32,585 nucleotides of DNA, from contig NZ_WRPR01000133.1 of NCBI RefSeq assembly GCF_010367455.1, forward strand, positions 1-32,585, in the 5' to 3' direction. The translations under genes and the position numbers were made by a program. The stretch is from Candidatus Laterigemmans baculatus (GTDB lineage Bacteria; Planctomycetota; Planctomycetia; Pirellulales; Pirellulaceae). The notes under the pieces are model-generated. The model ran no database searches. It worked only from the letters and a program-made list of their open reading frames with translations, and was not told where the DNA came from. The stretch's first letter is position 1; each line of letters starts with the position of its first letter. Of this stretch, positions 7,728 through 16,048 are shown piece after piece.

Positions 7728-9563
7728 ATGCTGCGGTTTCTGCAGAACGTGTTTGCGTCGATGAGCCTGGAGCGCAAGTGCTTGCTGTTCTTTGGCTCAG
7801 CGCTCCTGCTGCTGATGTGCGGCGCGTTCTGGATCATGCAATTCCTGGCGACCAAGCTGGTCATCCGACAGACGCAGCAGGTCGCAGGCGACTACGGCGA
7901 TGCGATCCTGGCGCTGCAGCACGTCGAGGCGGAATACGAACTGGAGATGTCGCCGGAGAATGCGCGGCGGGCCAAAGAAGTCGCCGACAACCTCCTGCCG
8001 ATCTTCCTGAACGAGAACTTCGAAGTCGAAGTGCTGGGGCTCGGCGACGCGACGGAGTACCACAACTTGCCTCCGCGAGAGCCGCCCGAGGACCCGGCGG
8101 ACCTCGCGATCCTCGAGCGTCTCCAGCCCGATTTTGTCGACTGGATGACGACCTCGATCCGCGAGCAATCGCCGGGGATCATCCGCGAGCTGGACCGCCA
8201 GGAGAACGACGCCTTCGCCCAGGTCGCGCTCGCTTCGCACACCCTCTCGGCCGGGGGCGTCGTCGGCGACCGCTACGTCTATTACAAGCCGATCTTCTCC
8301 GGCCCCGAGTGCACCACCGCCTGCCACTCGCCGGTCGGGACCCCGATCTCCTTCTCACCCGACGCGGATCCCCGCGAGCTGGCCGAGCAGTATCCGTTTC
8401 GGGTGATGAAGGTCAGCATGCCGTACGAGCAGACGCATTCGACGAACACTTGGATCCGGGCGCTGCTGATCTCGATCGCGATCCTGATCATCGCCGTCGG
8501 GCTGTTCGTGCTGCACGCGATCGTCCGCTACCTAATCCTCCAACCGCTCTACCACCTGCGGGACGTGAGCGACGCGATCAGCCACGGCGATACCGGACTG
8601 CGGGCGGCGATCGACACCGAGGACGAGTTCCGCGAACTGGCCGACGCTTTCAACCGGATGCTCCGCCACCTGACCGAAACCCAGGACCAGATCCGGGACG
8701 TGAACCGCGAATTGGACAAGCGCGTCGACCAACTCGCCCAGCTGAACCTGCAGCTCTACGAAGCCAACCGCCTGAAAAGCGACTTCCTGGCGAACATGAG
8801 CCACGAACTCCGCACGCCGCTGAACAGCATCATCGGCTTCTCCGACGTGCTGCAGGGCATCGACTCGCTGACCGACAAACAGCGGCGGTACGCGTCGAAC
8901 ATCCAGCGGAGCGGACGCGTGCTGCTCGAGATGATCAACGACATTCTCGATTTGGCCAAAGTCGAAGCGGGCAAAATGGAGGTCCGCCGCTCGACGTTCG
9001 ACCTGGCATCGCTCGTCCGCTCCCAGGTCGACATGGTCCGCGGGCTCTCGGACGACAAGAACATCGGGCTCTCGGTCGAAGCGGCCGGCGAGTTGCCGAT
9101 GGCCGAACAGGACCAAAACAAGATCGGGCAGATCCTCACCAACCTGCTCAGCAACGCGATCAAGTTCACTCCCGAGGGAGGGCTGATCACGGTCACCGTC
9201 CGCGACCGCCGCGACGGCCGGTTCTGCATCTCGGTGGCCGACACCGGAATCGGGATCGCCGCGGAAGACCAAGCGGTGATCTTTGAAAAGTTCCGCCAGA
9301 GCCGCACGGTGCTGGATGGCGAAGGGCTGACGCGAGAATTTTCCGGCACCGGCCTGGGGTTATCGATCGTCAAGGAATTGTGCAAATTGCTGGGGGGCGA
9401 AATCTCCTTCGACAGCCAACTCGGTCACGGCAGCACGTTCCGCGTCACGCTCCCCTGGCGATTGCCCGAGCCGAGCGAAACGCCGCTCGCCGCCACCCCG
9501 CCGCAGAGCAGCCTCGACGGGGAATCGATCAGCACCGAAGCGCTGCAGCGCGCCGACGGCTGA
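7728..9563 (+). CDS. Membrane sensor histidine kinase with CX3CH motif in sensor region
   Basis: 611 aa. The ATG at 7728 is preceded by ggaaagag and directly precedes the first membrane segment, so I prefer it to the frame opening at 7407. Order: TM1 (about 18-40); extracytoplasmic sensor region (about 41-243) containing [20 protein letters not shown] with Cys195-x3-Cys199-His200, resembling the haem-binding YxPI...CxxCH of DUF3365-type sensors; TM2 (about 245-268); HAMP; coiled coil; HisKA with phospho-acceptor His359 in [10 protein letters not shown]; HATPase with N box [15 protein letters not shown]1 DTGIGIA, F box IFEKFRQ and G2 GTGLGLSI. It should autophosphorylate in response to a periplasmic signal, possibly redox or a gas if haem is bound. 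No response regulator is adjacent. RNase HI follows 128 bp downstream. Confidence 0.93.
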   Translation: MLRFLQNVFASMSLERKCLLFFGSALLLLMCGAFWIMQFLATKLVIRQTQQVAGDYGDAILALQHVEAEYELEMSPENARRAKEVADNLLPIFLNENFEVEVLGLGDATEYHNLPPREPPEDPADLAILERLQPDFVDWMTTSIREQSPGIIRELDRQENDAFAQVALASHTLSAGGVVGDRYVYYKPIFSGPECTTACHSPVGTPISFSPDADPRELAEQYPFRVMKVSMPYEQTHSTNTWIRALLISIAILIIAVGLFVLHAIVRYLILQPLYHLRDVSDAISHGDTGLRAAIDTEDEFRELADAFNRMLRHLTETQDQIRDVNRELDKRVDQLAQLNLQLYEANRLKSDFLANMSHELRTPLNSIIGFSDVLQGIDSLTDKQRRYASNIQRSGRVLLEMINDILDLAKVEAGKMEVRRSTFDLASLVRSQVDMVRGLSDDKNIGLSVEAAGELPMAEQDQNKIGQILTNLLSNAIKFTPEGGLITVTVRDRRDGRFCISVADTGIGIAAEDQAVIFEKFRQSRTVLDGEGLTREFSGTGLGLSIVKELCKLLGGEISFDSQLGHGSTFRVTLPWRLPEPSETPLAATPPQSSLDGESISTEALQRADG

Positions 9564-9691
9564 CGCCGGGAATCGGTAGCCGGTGGCGGGTAGCCGGTAG
9601 CCGGTGGCGGGGACGCGAGTCAGCCAGTCGATCATGCTCCGCCTCCATCCGCCACTCGTCTCTGTTTGCAGCCCTTCGGAAGAAATCTTCG

Positions 9692-10168
9692 ATGCCCCCA
9701 ACGACGGCTCCCTCGTTACCCTGCGTCGAGCTCTACACCGACGGGGCCTGCAGCGGCAATCCGGGACCCGGGGGTTGGGCGTTCGTGCTGCGAGACCAGA
9801 AAACGGGCAAGGAGCTCGAAGGGAGCGGCGGGGAAGCGGTCACGACCAACAACCAGATGGAGCTGCTGGCGACGATCCGCGGGCTCGAGGCGCTGCGTCG
9901 CCCGTGCAAGGTGACGCTGTACGCCGACAGCAAGTACGTCGGGCAGGGGCTGAGCAGCTGGATGGCCGGCTGGAAGCGCCGCGGCTGGAAGCGGAAGGAA
10001 GGTTCGCAGCTAAAGCCGGTAAAAAACGTCGAGCTCTGGCAGCGACTCGACGAATTAGTACAAAGGCATCAGGTGGTTTTTGAACACGTCAAGGGGCACA
10101 GCGGCCATCCGGAAAATGAGCGGTGCGACCAATTAGCGGTTGCAGCCTCGCAGAAATATCGAAAATAA
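9692..10168 (+). CDS. rnhA: Ribonuclease HI
   Basis: 158 aa, the normal length for bacterial RNase HI, which cleaves the RNA strand of RNA-DNA hybrids (R-loops, primers). All catalytic positions are present: Asp17 in [14 protein letters not shown], Glu57 in NNQMELLA, Asp79 in YADSKYV, His136 and Asp146 in [16 protein letters not shown]. The basic handle is kept ([12 protein letters not shown], about 93-104). ATG 9692 begins the family fold; the longer frame from 9380 overlaps the kinase and adds nonsense. The short spacer to the kinase contains imperfect repeats of gtagccggt and ggcgg (9577-9612). It sits upstream of the tRNA-tuf cluster with its own 159-bp gap. Confidence 0.97.
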   Translation: MPPTTAPSLPCVELYTDGACSGNPGPGGWAFVLRDQKTGKELEGSGGEAVTTNNQMELLATIRGLEALRRPCKVTLYADSKYVGQGLSSWMAGWKRRGWKRKEGSQLKPVKNVELWQRLDELVQRHQVVFEHVKGHSGHPENERCDQLAVAASQKYRK

Positions 10169-10268
10169 AGAGCCCTTGGCCCGGCGATTCCCAGCGACCC
10201 GCGGCAACCTCGGCGAACCCGTTTCCCCTCGAACCGCTCAGAATCAGCGGCAGAGGTGCAAATCCGGG

Positions 10269-10296
10269 TTGCCCAAACTCCTAAGGTTGCTAAACT
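10269..10296 (+). promoter_or_regulatory. Candidate sigma-70-type promoter for the tRNA-tuf cluster
   Basis: TTGCCC (10269-10274), 16-nt spacer, TAAACT (10291-10296), 31 nt before the first tRNA. Position and spacing suit a housekeeping promoter, but the match is by eye only. Confidence 0.4.
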
Positions 10297-10327
10297 CTCG
10301 CTCTTCGAGGGTGCAACGTGGACCAAC

Positions 10328-10400
10328 GCCAGCGTAGCTCAGTTGGCAGAGCAACTGATTTGTAATCAGTAGGTCGTGGGTTCGAACCCCTCCGCTGGCT
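10328..10400 (+). tRNA. tRNA-Thr(TGT)
   Basis: 73 nt. Acceptor arms GCCAGCG and CGCTGGC, D arm gctcagttggcagagc, anticodon loop ttTGTaa, T loop ttcgaac. Discriminator T; CCA is not encoded. First of four tRNAs upstream of tuf. Confidence 0.97.
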
Positions 10401-10454
10401 CTTCGGAATTGCAGGCCGATCGATGGGCTTGCTGGAGAGCGCGAATCGAATTAA

Positions 10455-10536
10455 GGGAGGTTGCCCGAGTGGTTAAAGGGGGCGGACTGTAAATCCGTTG
10501 GCTACGCCTACACAGGTTCGAATCCTGTACCTCCCA
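10455..10536 (+). tRNA. tRNA-Tyr(GTA)
   Basis: 82 nt. Class II tRNA with a long variable arm. Acceptor arms GGGAGGT and ACCTCCC, anticodon loop ctGTAaa, T loop ttcgaat, discriminator A, no encoded CCA. Confidence 0.96.
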
Positions 10537-10580
10537 CTAAGACAGAGAGATTAGACGAGACCGCTGGCGAGAGCCGCCCA

Positions 10581-10612
10581 GGACCGGGCCCACCGCGGAC
10601 CGGGCCCACCGC
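10581..10612. repeat. 16-bp tandem duplication
   Basis: ggaccgggcccaccgc occurs twice head to tail (10581-10596, 10597-10612) in the spacer between tRNA-Tyr and tRNA-Gly. Each copy contains the palindrome gggccc. It looks like a recent slippage duplication. Confidence 0.85.
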
Positions 10613-10664
10613 CCCGCAGCGAGAACCCGCCGCGGAGAATTTTTAGGGGGGGCGAGGTCGATTT

Positions 10665-10735
10665 GCGGGTGTAGCTCAATGGTAGAGCAACAGCCTTCCA
10701 AGCTGAAGACGAGGGTTCGATTCCCTTCACCCGCT
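10665..10735 (+). tRNA. tRNA-Gly(TCC)
   Basis: 71 nt. Acceptor arms GCGGGTG and CACCCGC, D arm gctcaatggtagagc, anticodon loop ctTCCaa, T loop ttcgatt, discriminator T, no encoded CCA. Confidence 0.97.
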
Positions 10736-10803
10736 TTTCCAGGCCGATCCACCGGAGACCGGGGCCGGCTCGGGAAACGCACGCCGGAGAGGTTTTGCAG
10801 TAC

Positions 10804-10876
10804 GCTGCTGTAGCTCAGCTGGTAGAGCACATCCTTGGTAAGGATGAGGTCATGGGTTCGAGTCCCATCAGCAGCT
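10804..10876 (+). tRNA. tRNA-Thr(GGT)
   Basis: 73 nt. Acceptor arms GCTGCTG and CAGCAGC, anticodon loop ttGGTaa, T loop ttcgagt, discriminator T, no encoded CCA. Last tRNA before tuf, as thrT before tufB in E. coli. Confidence 0.97.
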
Positions 10877-10904
10877 CTGGTTTGTTCGAAGCAATGACTT
10901 GGCT

Positions 10905-10941
10905 ACCGCCTTTTAACCGGGGCGGTCGGTCGACTTTTTTT
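10905..10941 (+). terminator. Weak terminator-like hairpin in the tuf leader
   Basis: accgcc (10905-10910) pairs with ggcggt (10921-10926); seven T follow, but only after an 8-nt gap (10935-10941). It could be a partial terminator or attenuator between the tRNAs and tuf. The gap before the T-run weakens the call. Confidence 0.3.
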
Positions 10942-11061
10942 GATTCGTCACTTTTGTGTCACTGGCGGTCCCGACTGAGAGGTCGGCGGCGGTCGCGGGG
11001 TGGGTCACCCTGACGGTTGAGCCAGTCAGTTGGTTGCAGGTGCAAGTAGAGAACAGCAAAC

Positions 11062-12258
11062 ATGGCCAAAGAGGTTTTTCAGCGGACCAAGCCCCACGTC
11101 AATGTCGGCACCATCGGCCACATTGACCACGGCAAGACGACGACCACCGGCGCGATTCTCGCCGTGCAGGCCGCCAAGGGTCTGGCCAAGGCAAAGAATT
11201 ACTCGGACATCGCCAAGGGTGGTACCGTCCGTGACCAGACGAAAACGGTGACGATCGCGGTCGCCCACGTCGAGTACGAAACCGACAAGCGGCACTACGC
11301 CCACATCGACTGCCCCGGGCACGCTGACTTCATCAAGAACATGATCACCGGTGCCGCCCAGATGGACGGGGCGATCCTGGTGGTTTCGGCGGCCGACGGC
11401 CCGATGCCGCAGACCAAAGAGCACGTTCTGCTGGCTCGCCAGGTCGGCGTTCCCTACATCGTCGTGTTCCTCAACAAGATCGACCTGGTCGACGACCCGG
11501 AACTGCTCGAGTTGGTCGAACTCGAAGTCCGCGAACTGCTCAGCAAGTACGACTTCCCCGGCGACGACGTCCCGGTTGTCCACGGCTCGGCCCTGCCGGC
11601 CTACAACAACCCGAGCGACCCCGAAGCGAGCCAGTGCATCAGCAACCTGATGGACGCGCTCGACGAATTCATTCCCGATCCGGAACGCGAAGAAGATCGC
11701 CCGTTCCTGATGGCGATCGAAGACGTCTTCTCGATCGCCGGTCGTGGTACCGTCGCCACGGGCCGAATCGAGCGCGGCGTGGTCAAGGTCGGTGAAGAAG
11801 TTTCGATCATCGGGCTCTCCGACGCCCCGGTCAAAACGACCTGCACCGGCGTCGAAATGTTCCGCAAGGAAATGACCGAAGGGCGCGCCGGCGACAACGT
11901 TGGCTGCTTGCTCCGGGGCGTGAAGCGGGAAGACATCCAGCGCGGTCAGGTGCTGGCCAAGCCGGGCAGCATCACCCCGCACACCAAGTTCGAAGCCGAG
12001 GTGTACTGCCTCAGCAAGGACGAAGGGGGCCGCCACACGCCGTTCTTCAGCGGCTACCGCCCGCAGTTCTACTTCCGCACGACCGACGTCACCGGAACGG
12101 CCAACCTGGTCGGCGCCGAAATGTGCATGCCGGGCGACAACGTCCGCGTCTCGGTCGAACTGCACAAGCCGATCGCCATGGACGATGGCGTTCGCTTCGC
12201 CATCCGTGAAGGTGGCCGGACCGTCGGTTCGGGCGTCGTCACCAAGATCGTCGAGTAA
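11062..12258 (+). CDS. tuf: Elongation factor Tu
   Basis: 398 aa, full length. The GTPase brings aminoacyl-tRNA to the ribosome. G1 GHIDHGKT (19-26), G3 DCPGH (83-87), G4 NKID and the G5 Ser-Ala-Leu (GSAL) are present; domains 2 and 3 look complete ([13 protein letters not shown], the terminal [16 protein letters not shown]). Switch I is unusual: the near-universal RGITI is KTVTI (61-65), preceded by [10 protein letters not shown]. The Mg2+-binding Thr (T64) remains but Arg-Gly before it is replaced by Lys-Thr. I remember the same form in Rhodopirellula-type EF-Tu, so this is probably a lineage trait. Four tRNA genes precede it and tRNA-Trp follows. The ribosome-binding site is weak (gtagagaac). 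Confidence 0.98.
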   Translation: MAKEVFQRTKPHVNVGTIGHIDHGKTTTTGAILAVQAAKGLAKAKNYSDIAKGGTVRDQTKTVTIAVAHVEYETDKRHYAHIDCPGHADFIKNMITGAAQMDGAILVVSAADGPMPQTKEHVLLARQVGVPYIVVFLNKIDLVDDPELLELVELEVRELLSKYDFPGDDVPVVHGSALPAYNNPSDPEASQCISNLMDALDEFIPDPEREEDRPFLMAIEDVFSIAGRGTVATGRIERGVVKVGEEVSIIGLSDAPVKTTCTGVEMFRKEMTEGRAGDNVGCLLRGVKREDIQRGQVLAKPGSITPHTKFEAEVYCLSKDEGGRHTPFFSGYRPQFYFRTTDVTGTANLVGAEMCMPGDNVRVSVELHKPIAMDDGVRFAIREGGRTVGSGVVTKIVE

Positions 12259-12277
12259 ACTTTCACACGCGCACCTC

Positions 12278-12335
12278 AACCACCAATGGCGAAGATGCTC
12301 GGAGCAGCGCATCCGGCGCTTCGTCATTTGTGGTT
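12278..12335 (+). other. Long hairpin between tuf and tRNA-Trp
   Basis: aaccaccaatggcgaag (12278-12294) pairs with cttcgtcatttgtggtt (12319-12335): 15 Watson-Crick pairs, one G-U and one mismatch over 17 positions. No U-tract follows, so an RNA-processing stem or attenuator separating tuf mRNA from tRNA-Trp is more likely than a classical terminator. Confidence 0.6.
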
Positions 12336-12350
12336 TGGGAGCGTTGGTTC

Positions 12351-12423
12351 AGGGGCGTAGCTCAATTGGCAGAGCACCGGTCTCCAAAACCGGGGGTTGC
12401 GAGTTCGATTCCCGCCGCCCCTG
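12351..12423 (+). tRNA. tRNA-Trp(CCA)
   Basis: 73 nt. Acceptor arms AGGGGCG and CGCCCCT, anticodon loop ctCCAaa, T loop ttcgatt, discriminator G as expected for tRNA-Trp; no encoded 3' CCA. It lies between tuf and secE, as trpT-type genes do in many bacteria. Confidence 0.97.
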
Positions 12424-12490
12424 CTGAACAACAACCAAATCTCCACCGAACCGAACACCTACCGTTCAAACCTCCAGGGAGCCGGAGCGG

Positions 12491-12931
12491 ATGTCCAGGG
12501 AAGTTGCCGGCGCTAGCCCCCCGCTAACGACCGAATTATTTAGCGGCAGCGTCTACAAGCGGAACCAGGGCCGCCTGGTTCGCCAACTGACGTGCCTGGC
12601 GATCTGGGTCGTGGTCGCCCTCGGCGCTTGGCGGTTGAGCGTATTCCTGCGGGACTACTTTCCCACCACCCAGTGGCTCGAATTCGCCATCCCGGCCGTG
12701 TTCCTCCTCGCCGGCGTCTGGATCGGCTACCGGTTGGTCAACTGGCCTCGCTTCGCCGACTTCCTGATCGCCGTCGAAGCGGAGATGAACAAGGTCAGCT
12801 GGCCGAGCCGCGGCGAATTGATCCGGGCGTCGATCGTGGTCATCTTCACGATCTTCTTCCTGGCGATGATCCTGTTCGTGTTCGATATCGTGTGGCAGTG
12901 GATCTTTAGCGCGCTCGGCGTAACCATCTAG
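12491..12931 (+). CDS. secE: Preprotein translocase subunit SecE
   Basis: 146 aa, longer than the minimal ~60-aa SecE. It clamps SecY in the SecYEG protein-export channel of the inner membrane. The family signature is in the last 60 residues: AEMNKVSWPSRGELIRAS followed by the conserved TM (VVIFTIFFLAMILFVFDIVW). Two extra N-terminal TM segments (about 33-54 and 60-80) make a three-TM form like that of E. coli. The ATG at 12491 has ccggagcgg just upstream. Position before nusG is the standard one. The sequence between the TM pair and the clamp (NWPRFADFLIAVEAE) supplies the amphipathic helix. Confidence 0.94.
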   Translation: MSREVAGASPPLTTELFSGSVYKRNQGRLVRQLTCLAIWVVVALGAWRLSVFLRDYFPTTQWLEFAIPAVFLLAGVWIGYRLVNWPRFADFLIAVEAEMNKVSWPSRGELIRASIVVIFTIFFLAMILFVFDIVWQWIFSALGVTI

Positions 12932-13040
12932 AGCAGGCGGGCCCAACAGCAGGAGGGCCGCTCGCCCCCCGTCGCCAGCCCAGCCTCCGCATCCAGCCCC
13001 GCAGCCCCGCTCCTCTCTTGCCTTCCAGGACGCTAGCCTC

Positions 13041-13787
13041 GTGACCGACGCGGAAGAACAGAACCCAATGACCGACGACGAGTCGTCCTCCGCAGCAGGC
13101 GCTGACGAGTCCCCGGAAACGGAGCCCCAGGGTATGGAGCCCCAGGGCGAGCAAGCCGAGGCGGGCGACGACGCGGCCCTCGCCAAGACCACCAAAGGTT
13201 CGAGCAAAGCGGCTAAACCCCGCACCGACGAGGCCGAGCCCGAGCCGCAGATGGATTGGTACATCCTCAAAGTCGCCTTCAATCGCGAAGAGTCGATTCG
13301 CGACGCGCTGGAAAAGCGAGTCCGCATGGAGGGGATGGAAGAATACTTCGGAGACATCGTCGTCCCCACCGAAGACTTGGTGGAGTTCACTCGCGCGGGC
13401 AAGCGGCGGATCGTCAAGCGGAAGCTGCTGCCCGGCTACCTGATGGTCCACATGGTCATCAACGACGACACGTGGTTCCTGGTTCGCGAAACCGGCGGGA
13501 TCAGCGACTTCACCGGCTCGGCCGGCAAGCCGCAACCGATGGACCCGGCCGACGTGGCCCGGTTCATCCAGAAACCCGAACTGGGCGAGGACGAAGAGGT
13601 CCAGCTGAAAACCTCGATCCCGTTCCGCGTCGGCGACCGCGTGCGAGTCAAGGAAGGCAACTTCCAGAACCAAGAGGGCGAGATCGACGCGGTCGACGAA
13701 GCCAATGGGCGGATCACCGTGATCATCAACATCTTCGGTCGCTCGGTGCCGATGGAGCTGGACCACTGGCAAGTGGAAGAGCTGTAG
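13041..13787 (+). CDS. nusG: Transcription termination/antitermination factor NusG
   Basis: 248 aa, against about 180 in E. coli. NusG binds RNA polymerase and couples it to Rho or the ribosome. The NGN domain begins at DWYILKVAFNREESIRDALE (about 71) and includes KRRIVKRKLLPGYLMVHM; the KOW domain is FRVGDRVRVKEGNFQNQEGE, ending WQVEEL. The first ~70 residues are an acidic, Pro/Ala/Gln-rich disordered tail (EQNPMTDDESSS..., TDEAEPEPQ). The GTG at 13041 is preceded by AGGA at 11 nt; an ATG at 13068 (ggaagaa upstream) is almost as good and would remove nine residues. It lies 109 bp after secE and 234 bp before rplK. Confidence 0.95.
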   Translation: MTDAEEQNPMTDDESSSAAGADESPETEPQGMEPQGEQAEAGDDAALAKTTKGSSKAAKPRTDEAEPEPQMDWYILKVAFNREESIRDALEKRVRMEGMEEYFGDIVVPTEDLVEFTRAGKRRIVKRKLLPGYLMVHMVINDDTWFLVRETGGISDFTGSAGKPQPMDPADVARFIQKPELGEDEEVQLKTSIPFRVGDRVRVKEGNFQNQEGEIDAVDEANGRITVIINIFGRSVPMELDHWQVEEL

Positions 13788-13831
13788 CCCCCGGGCCCTA
13801 AGCAGTAAGATTCGAGTGGAAAGATTTTTCC

Positions 13832-13984
13832 GAACGCCCCTGGCGTTCCCAAGCGTCAAATATTAAAACCTCGCGTTCTAAATCCGGCTCGCGCCCCTGG
13901 CCGAGCCGCATCTTGAGCATCAAATCACACCCCTCCATTCGCGAGCGGCAGGCCTCCCTCGACTCGATCGAGCCTCGAGGGGAG
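13832..13984 (+). promoter_or_regulatory. Hairpin-rich leader of rplK
   Basis: Three hairpins lie in the nusG-rplK spacer: gaacgcc/ggcgttc with a 3-nt loop (13832-13848), ggctcg/cgagcc (13886-13907), and ctccctcga/tcgaggggag with one bulge (13954-13984). In E. coli the mRNA site for the L1 repressor lies just before rplK; a similar leader function here is inference, and I did not recognise the L1 site itself. Confidence 0.4.
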
Positions 13985-14021
13985 CCGTCATCGACCGCAG
14001 CGAGAGGTTTTCAGGTCGGAC

Positions 14022-14447
14022 ATGGCAAAGCAAGTCGTTGGTCAGGCAAAGTTCCAAGTCCCCGGTGGCGCCGCCACCCCCGCGCCGCCGGTCGGTACGT
14101 CGCTCGGTAAGTTCGGCGTCAACCTTGGCCAATTCGTCTCGCAGTTCAACGAGCGGACGCGCGAGTTCAACGGAACTCCGATTCCAGTCGTCGTCACGGT
14201 CTACAACGACCGCAGCTTTGAATTCATCACCAAAAGCCCCCCGGCCGCGGCTTTGCTCAAGCAAGCCGCCGGGATCGCCAGAGGCTCCGGCGTCCCGAAC
14301 AAGGACAAGGTGGGCACGGTGACGCTAGCCCAGTGCCAGGAGATCGCCCAGAAGAAGATGGCGGACCTCAACGCCCGCGATCTTCAGCAGGCGACCCGCA
14401 TGATCGAAGGCACGGCCCGCAGCATGGGGCTGAACGTCGAAGGCTAG
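14022..14447 (+). CDS. rplK: 50S ribosomal protein L11
   Basis: 141 aa, standard length. L11 binds 23S rRNA at the GTPase-associated centre and is needed for factor function and stringent response. Family marks: the N-terminal Pro-rich [20 protein letters not shown] (normally PAGKANPAPPVGPALGQ), [37 protein letters not shown], and the end [17 protein letters not shown]. The Lys and Asn of GKANPAP are replaced (GAATPAP), a modest divergence in the flexible N-terminal domain. ATG 14022 has gagagg 18 nt upstream. Followed by rplA after 168 bp, a wider gap than the usual few bases. Confidence 0.97.
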   Translation: MAKQVVGQAKFQVPGGAATPAPPVGTSLGKFGVNLGQFVSQFNERTREFNGTPIPVVVTVYNDRSFEFITKSPPAAALLKQAAGIARGSGVPNKDKVGTVTLAQCQEIAQKKMADLNARDLQQATRMIEGTARSMGLNVEG

Positions 14448-14454
14448 TCAAAAC

Positions 14455-14598
14455 ACGGGTCGCTGCCGCCGTTTGCTCTTGACGCAATTTTCGCGGCCGC
14501 TCCAATAACCGACCCGTCTTTCCCGTCGGCTGAAGTGGGAGAAGTTTCGGTGCCGCACTTTGGGTGCGACATGCGGGCTTCGTCGAACCACCACGAAG
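14455..14598 (+). promoter_or_regulatory. Structured rplK-rplA spacer
   Basis: acgggtcg (14455-14462) pairs with cgacccgt (14510-14517) and encloses gccgc...gcggc; a second hairpin, cttcgt/acgaag (14578-14583, 14593-14598), ends 17 nt before the rplA start. It might set L11:L1 stoichiometry or host regulation; function is inferred from position only. Confidence 0.35.
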
Positions 14599-14615
14599 TG
14601 AGATTCGAACAAAGT

Positions 14616-15296
14616 ATGGCAAAAAAACAAACCAAACGCTTCAAAGCGATGCTGCCCAAGCGGCCCGCCGATCCGGTGCCGCTGGATCAGGCTGTGGAGG
14701 TGCTGAAGCAGTTCAACACCACCAAATTCGACCAGACGGTCGAGATCCACATGCGGCTCGGGATCGACCCGGCCCAGGCCGATCAGATCGTCCGCGGCAG
14801 CGTGATCCTCCCGCATGGGATCGGACGTACGCAGCGGGTCGTGGTGTTCGCCAAGGGCGACGCTGCCAAGGCGGCCGAAGAAGCGGGCGCCGATGAAGTC
14901 GGCCAGGAAGACTTGGCCAAGAAGATCAAAGACGGCTGGACCGACTTTGACGTGTGTATCGCCGCCCCCGACATGATGGGGCTGGTCGGCCCGCTCGGCC
15001 GTGTTCTCGGTCCTCGCGGATTGATGCCCAGCCCGCGGGCGGGAACGGTCACGCCGGACGTCGGCCGCGTGGTCGGCGAGTACAAGGCTGGTAAGGTCGA
15101 GTTCCGCAACGATAAGGGCGGCAACGTCCATGCGGTGGTCGGCAAGATGAGCTTTGACAGCGCCAAGCTGGTCGAGAACGTTCAGTCATTCTTGAATCAT
15201 GTCGTCGGCCTCAAACCGCAGACCGTCAAAGGCGCTTATGTGCGCGGCGTCGCGATCTGCGGCACGATGAGCCCTAGCGTGCGGGTGGTTGCATAG
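14616..15296 (+). CDS. rplA: 50S ribosomal protein L1
   Basis: 226 aa, standard length. L1 forms the L1 stalk at the tRNA exit site, and in E. coli represses its own L11-L1 mRNA. Recognised by [24 protein letters not shown] near the N-terminus, [59 protein letters not shown], and the end [20 protein letters not shown]. The ATG at 14616 begins MAKKQTKRF, the normal start; an ORF start at 14535 would add 27 unrelated residues. Only 4 bp separate its stop from rplJ, so L1 and L10 are likely translationally coupled. Confidence 0.97.
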   Translation: MAKKQTKRFKAMLPKRPADPVPLDQAVEVLKQFNTTKFDQTVEIHMRLGIDPAQADQIVRGSVILPHGIGRTQRVVVFAKGDAAKAAEEAGADEVGQEDLAKKIKDGWTDFDVCIAAPDMMGLVGPLGRVLGPRGLMPSPRAGTVTPDVGRVVGEYKAGKVEFRNDKGGNVHAVVGKMSFDSAKLVENVQSFLNHVVGLKPQTVKGAYVRGVAICGTMSPSVRVVA

Positions 15297-15300
15297 AGCC

Positions 15301-15822
15301 ATGAGTAAATACGTAAAAGACTTAGTCACCCGCGATATCCAAAAGCGGCTGGAAGGCGTCGACGACGCGGTGGTCGTCAGCTACGTCGGGCTCGACGCGA
15401 ACACGACCAACGAACTCCGCGGGGCGCTGCTCGAGAAGGGCATCCAGATGATGCTGGTGAAGAACTCACTGGCACGCCGGGCGACCGCCGGAACGAGCCT
15501 CGGCCCGATGTTCGAAGGGGGCAAGGGGACGCGGGCGGTTTGCTGGGGTGCGAGCGATTTCGTCTCGCTCGTCAAAGAGGTCGTCGCCCTCGACAAGAAC
15601 AAAGAGAAATTCGAGAAGTTCACCGCCGAAGGTGGAGTTCTCGATGGCGATCGGCTCGACTCGGCCGCCTTGGCCGAAGTCAGCAAATGGCCTTCTCGCG
15701 AGGAACAGATCTCGATGCTGGTCGGGCAGATCCTCGGCCCGGGCAGCCAGCTTTCGGGCGCTCTCCTCGGACCGGGCGGCAAGCTGGCCGGTCAGATCGA
15801 GAAGAAGGGCGAGGAAGAGTAA
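15301..15822 (+). CDS. rplJ: 50S ribosomal protein L10
   Basis: 173 aa. L10 is the base of the L7/L12 stalk. The N-terminal domain has MSKYVKDLVTRDIQKRL, DAVVVSYVGLDANTTNELRG, and MLVKNSLARRAT (the 23S-binding KN-x-L-xR motif). The C-terminal helix that holds L12 dimers is SREEQISMLVGQILGPGSQLSGALLGPGGKL. ATG 15301 gives the family N-terminus and follows the rplA stop by 4 bp with agagcc as a weak ribosome site, consistent with coupling. The gap to rplL is 226 bp. Confidence 0.96.
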   Translation: MSKYVKDLVTRDIQKRLEGVDDAVVVSYVGLDANTTNELRGALLEKGIQMMLVKNSLARRATAGTSLGPMFEGGKGTRAVCWGASDFVSLVKEVVALDKNKEKFEKFTAEGGVLDGDRLDSAALAEVSKWPSREEQISMLVGQILGPGSQLSGALLGPGGKLAGQIEKKGEEE

Positions 15823-15965
15823 CGCACACGCGGCCCTCGGCGGTCGTTTGCTTTGAAGAAGTCGTGTCTGAGTCGACGTCGGCCCAGACCATATCGCTAT
15901 CACCTCGCCGCTCTCGCTTGCTGCGTCCCACGACGTGGCTTCCGCGGTGAGGGAGGTTGAAACAG

Positions 15966-16006
15966 GCCGGGCGAGCGCCAGAAGCAATTTTGCCAAGCTC
16001 GCCGGC
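15966..16006 (+). promoter_or_regulatory. Hairpin upstream of rplL
   Basis: gccgggcgagc (15966-15976) pairs with gctcgccggc (15997-16006) with one bulged base. A seven-T run and the aaaggg ribosome site follow before the rplL start at 16049. It could be a processing or attenuation structure within the rplJ-rplL spacer. Confidence 0.4.
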
Positions 16007-16048
16007 TAAATCCGTTCATCCGCATTTTTTTCCGAAAGGGCATCCACC

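Noticed and set aside
11026-12327. 433-aa ORF antisense to tuf
   Set aside because: Shadow of tuf with no ribosome site or domain.
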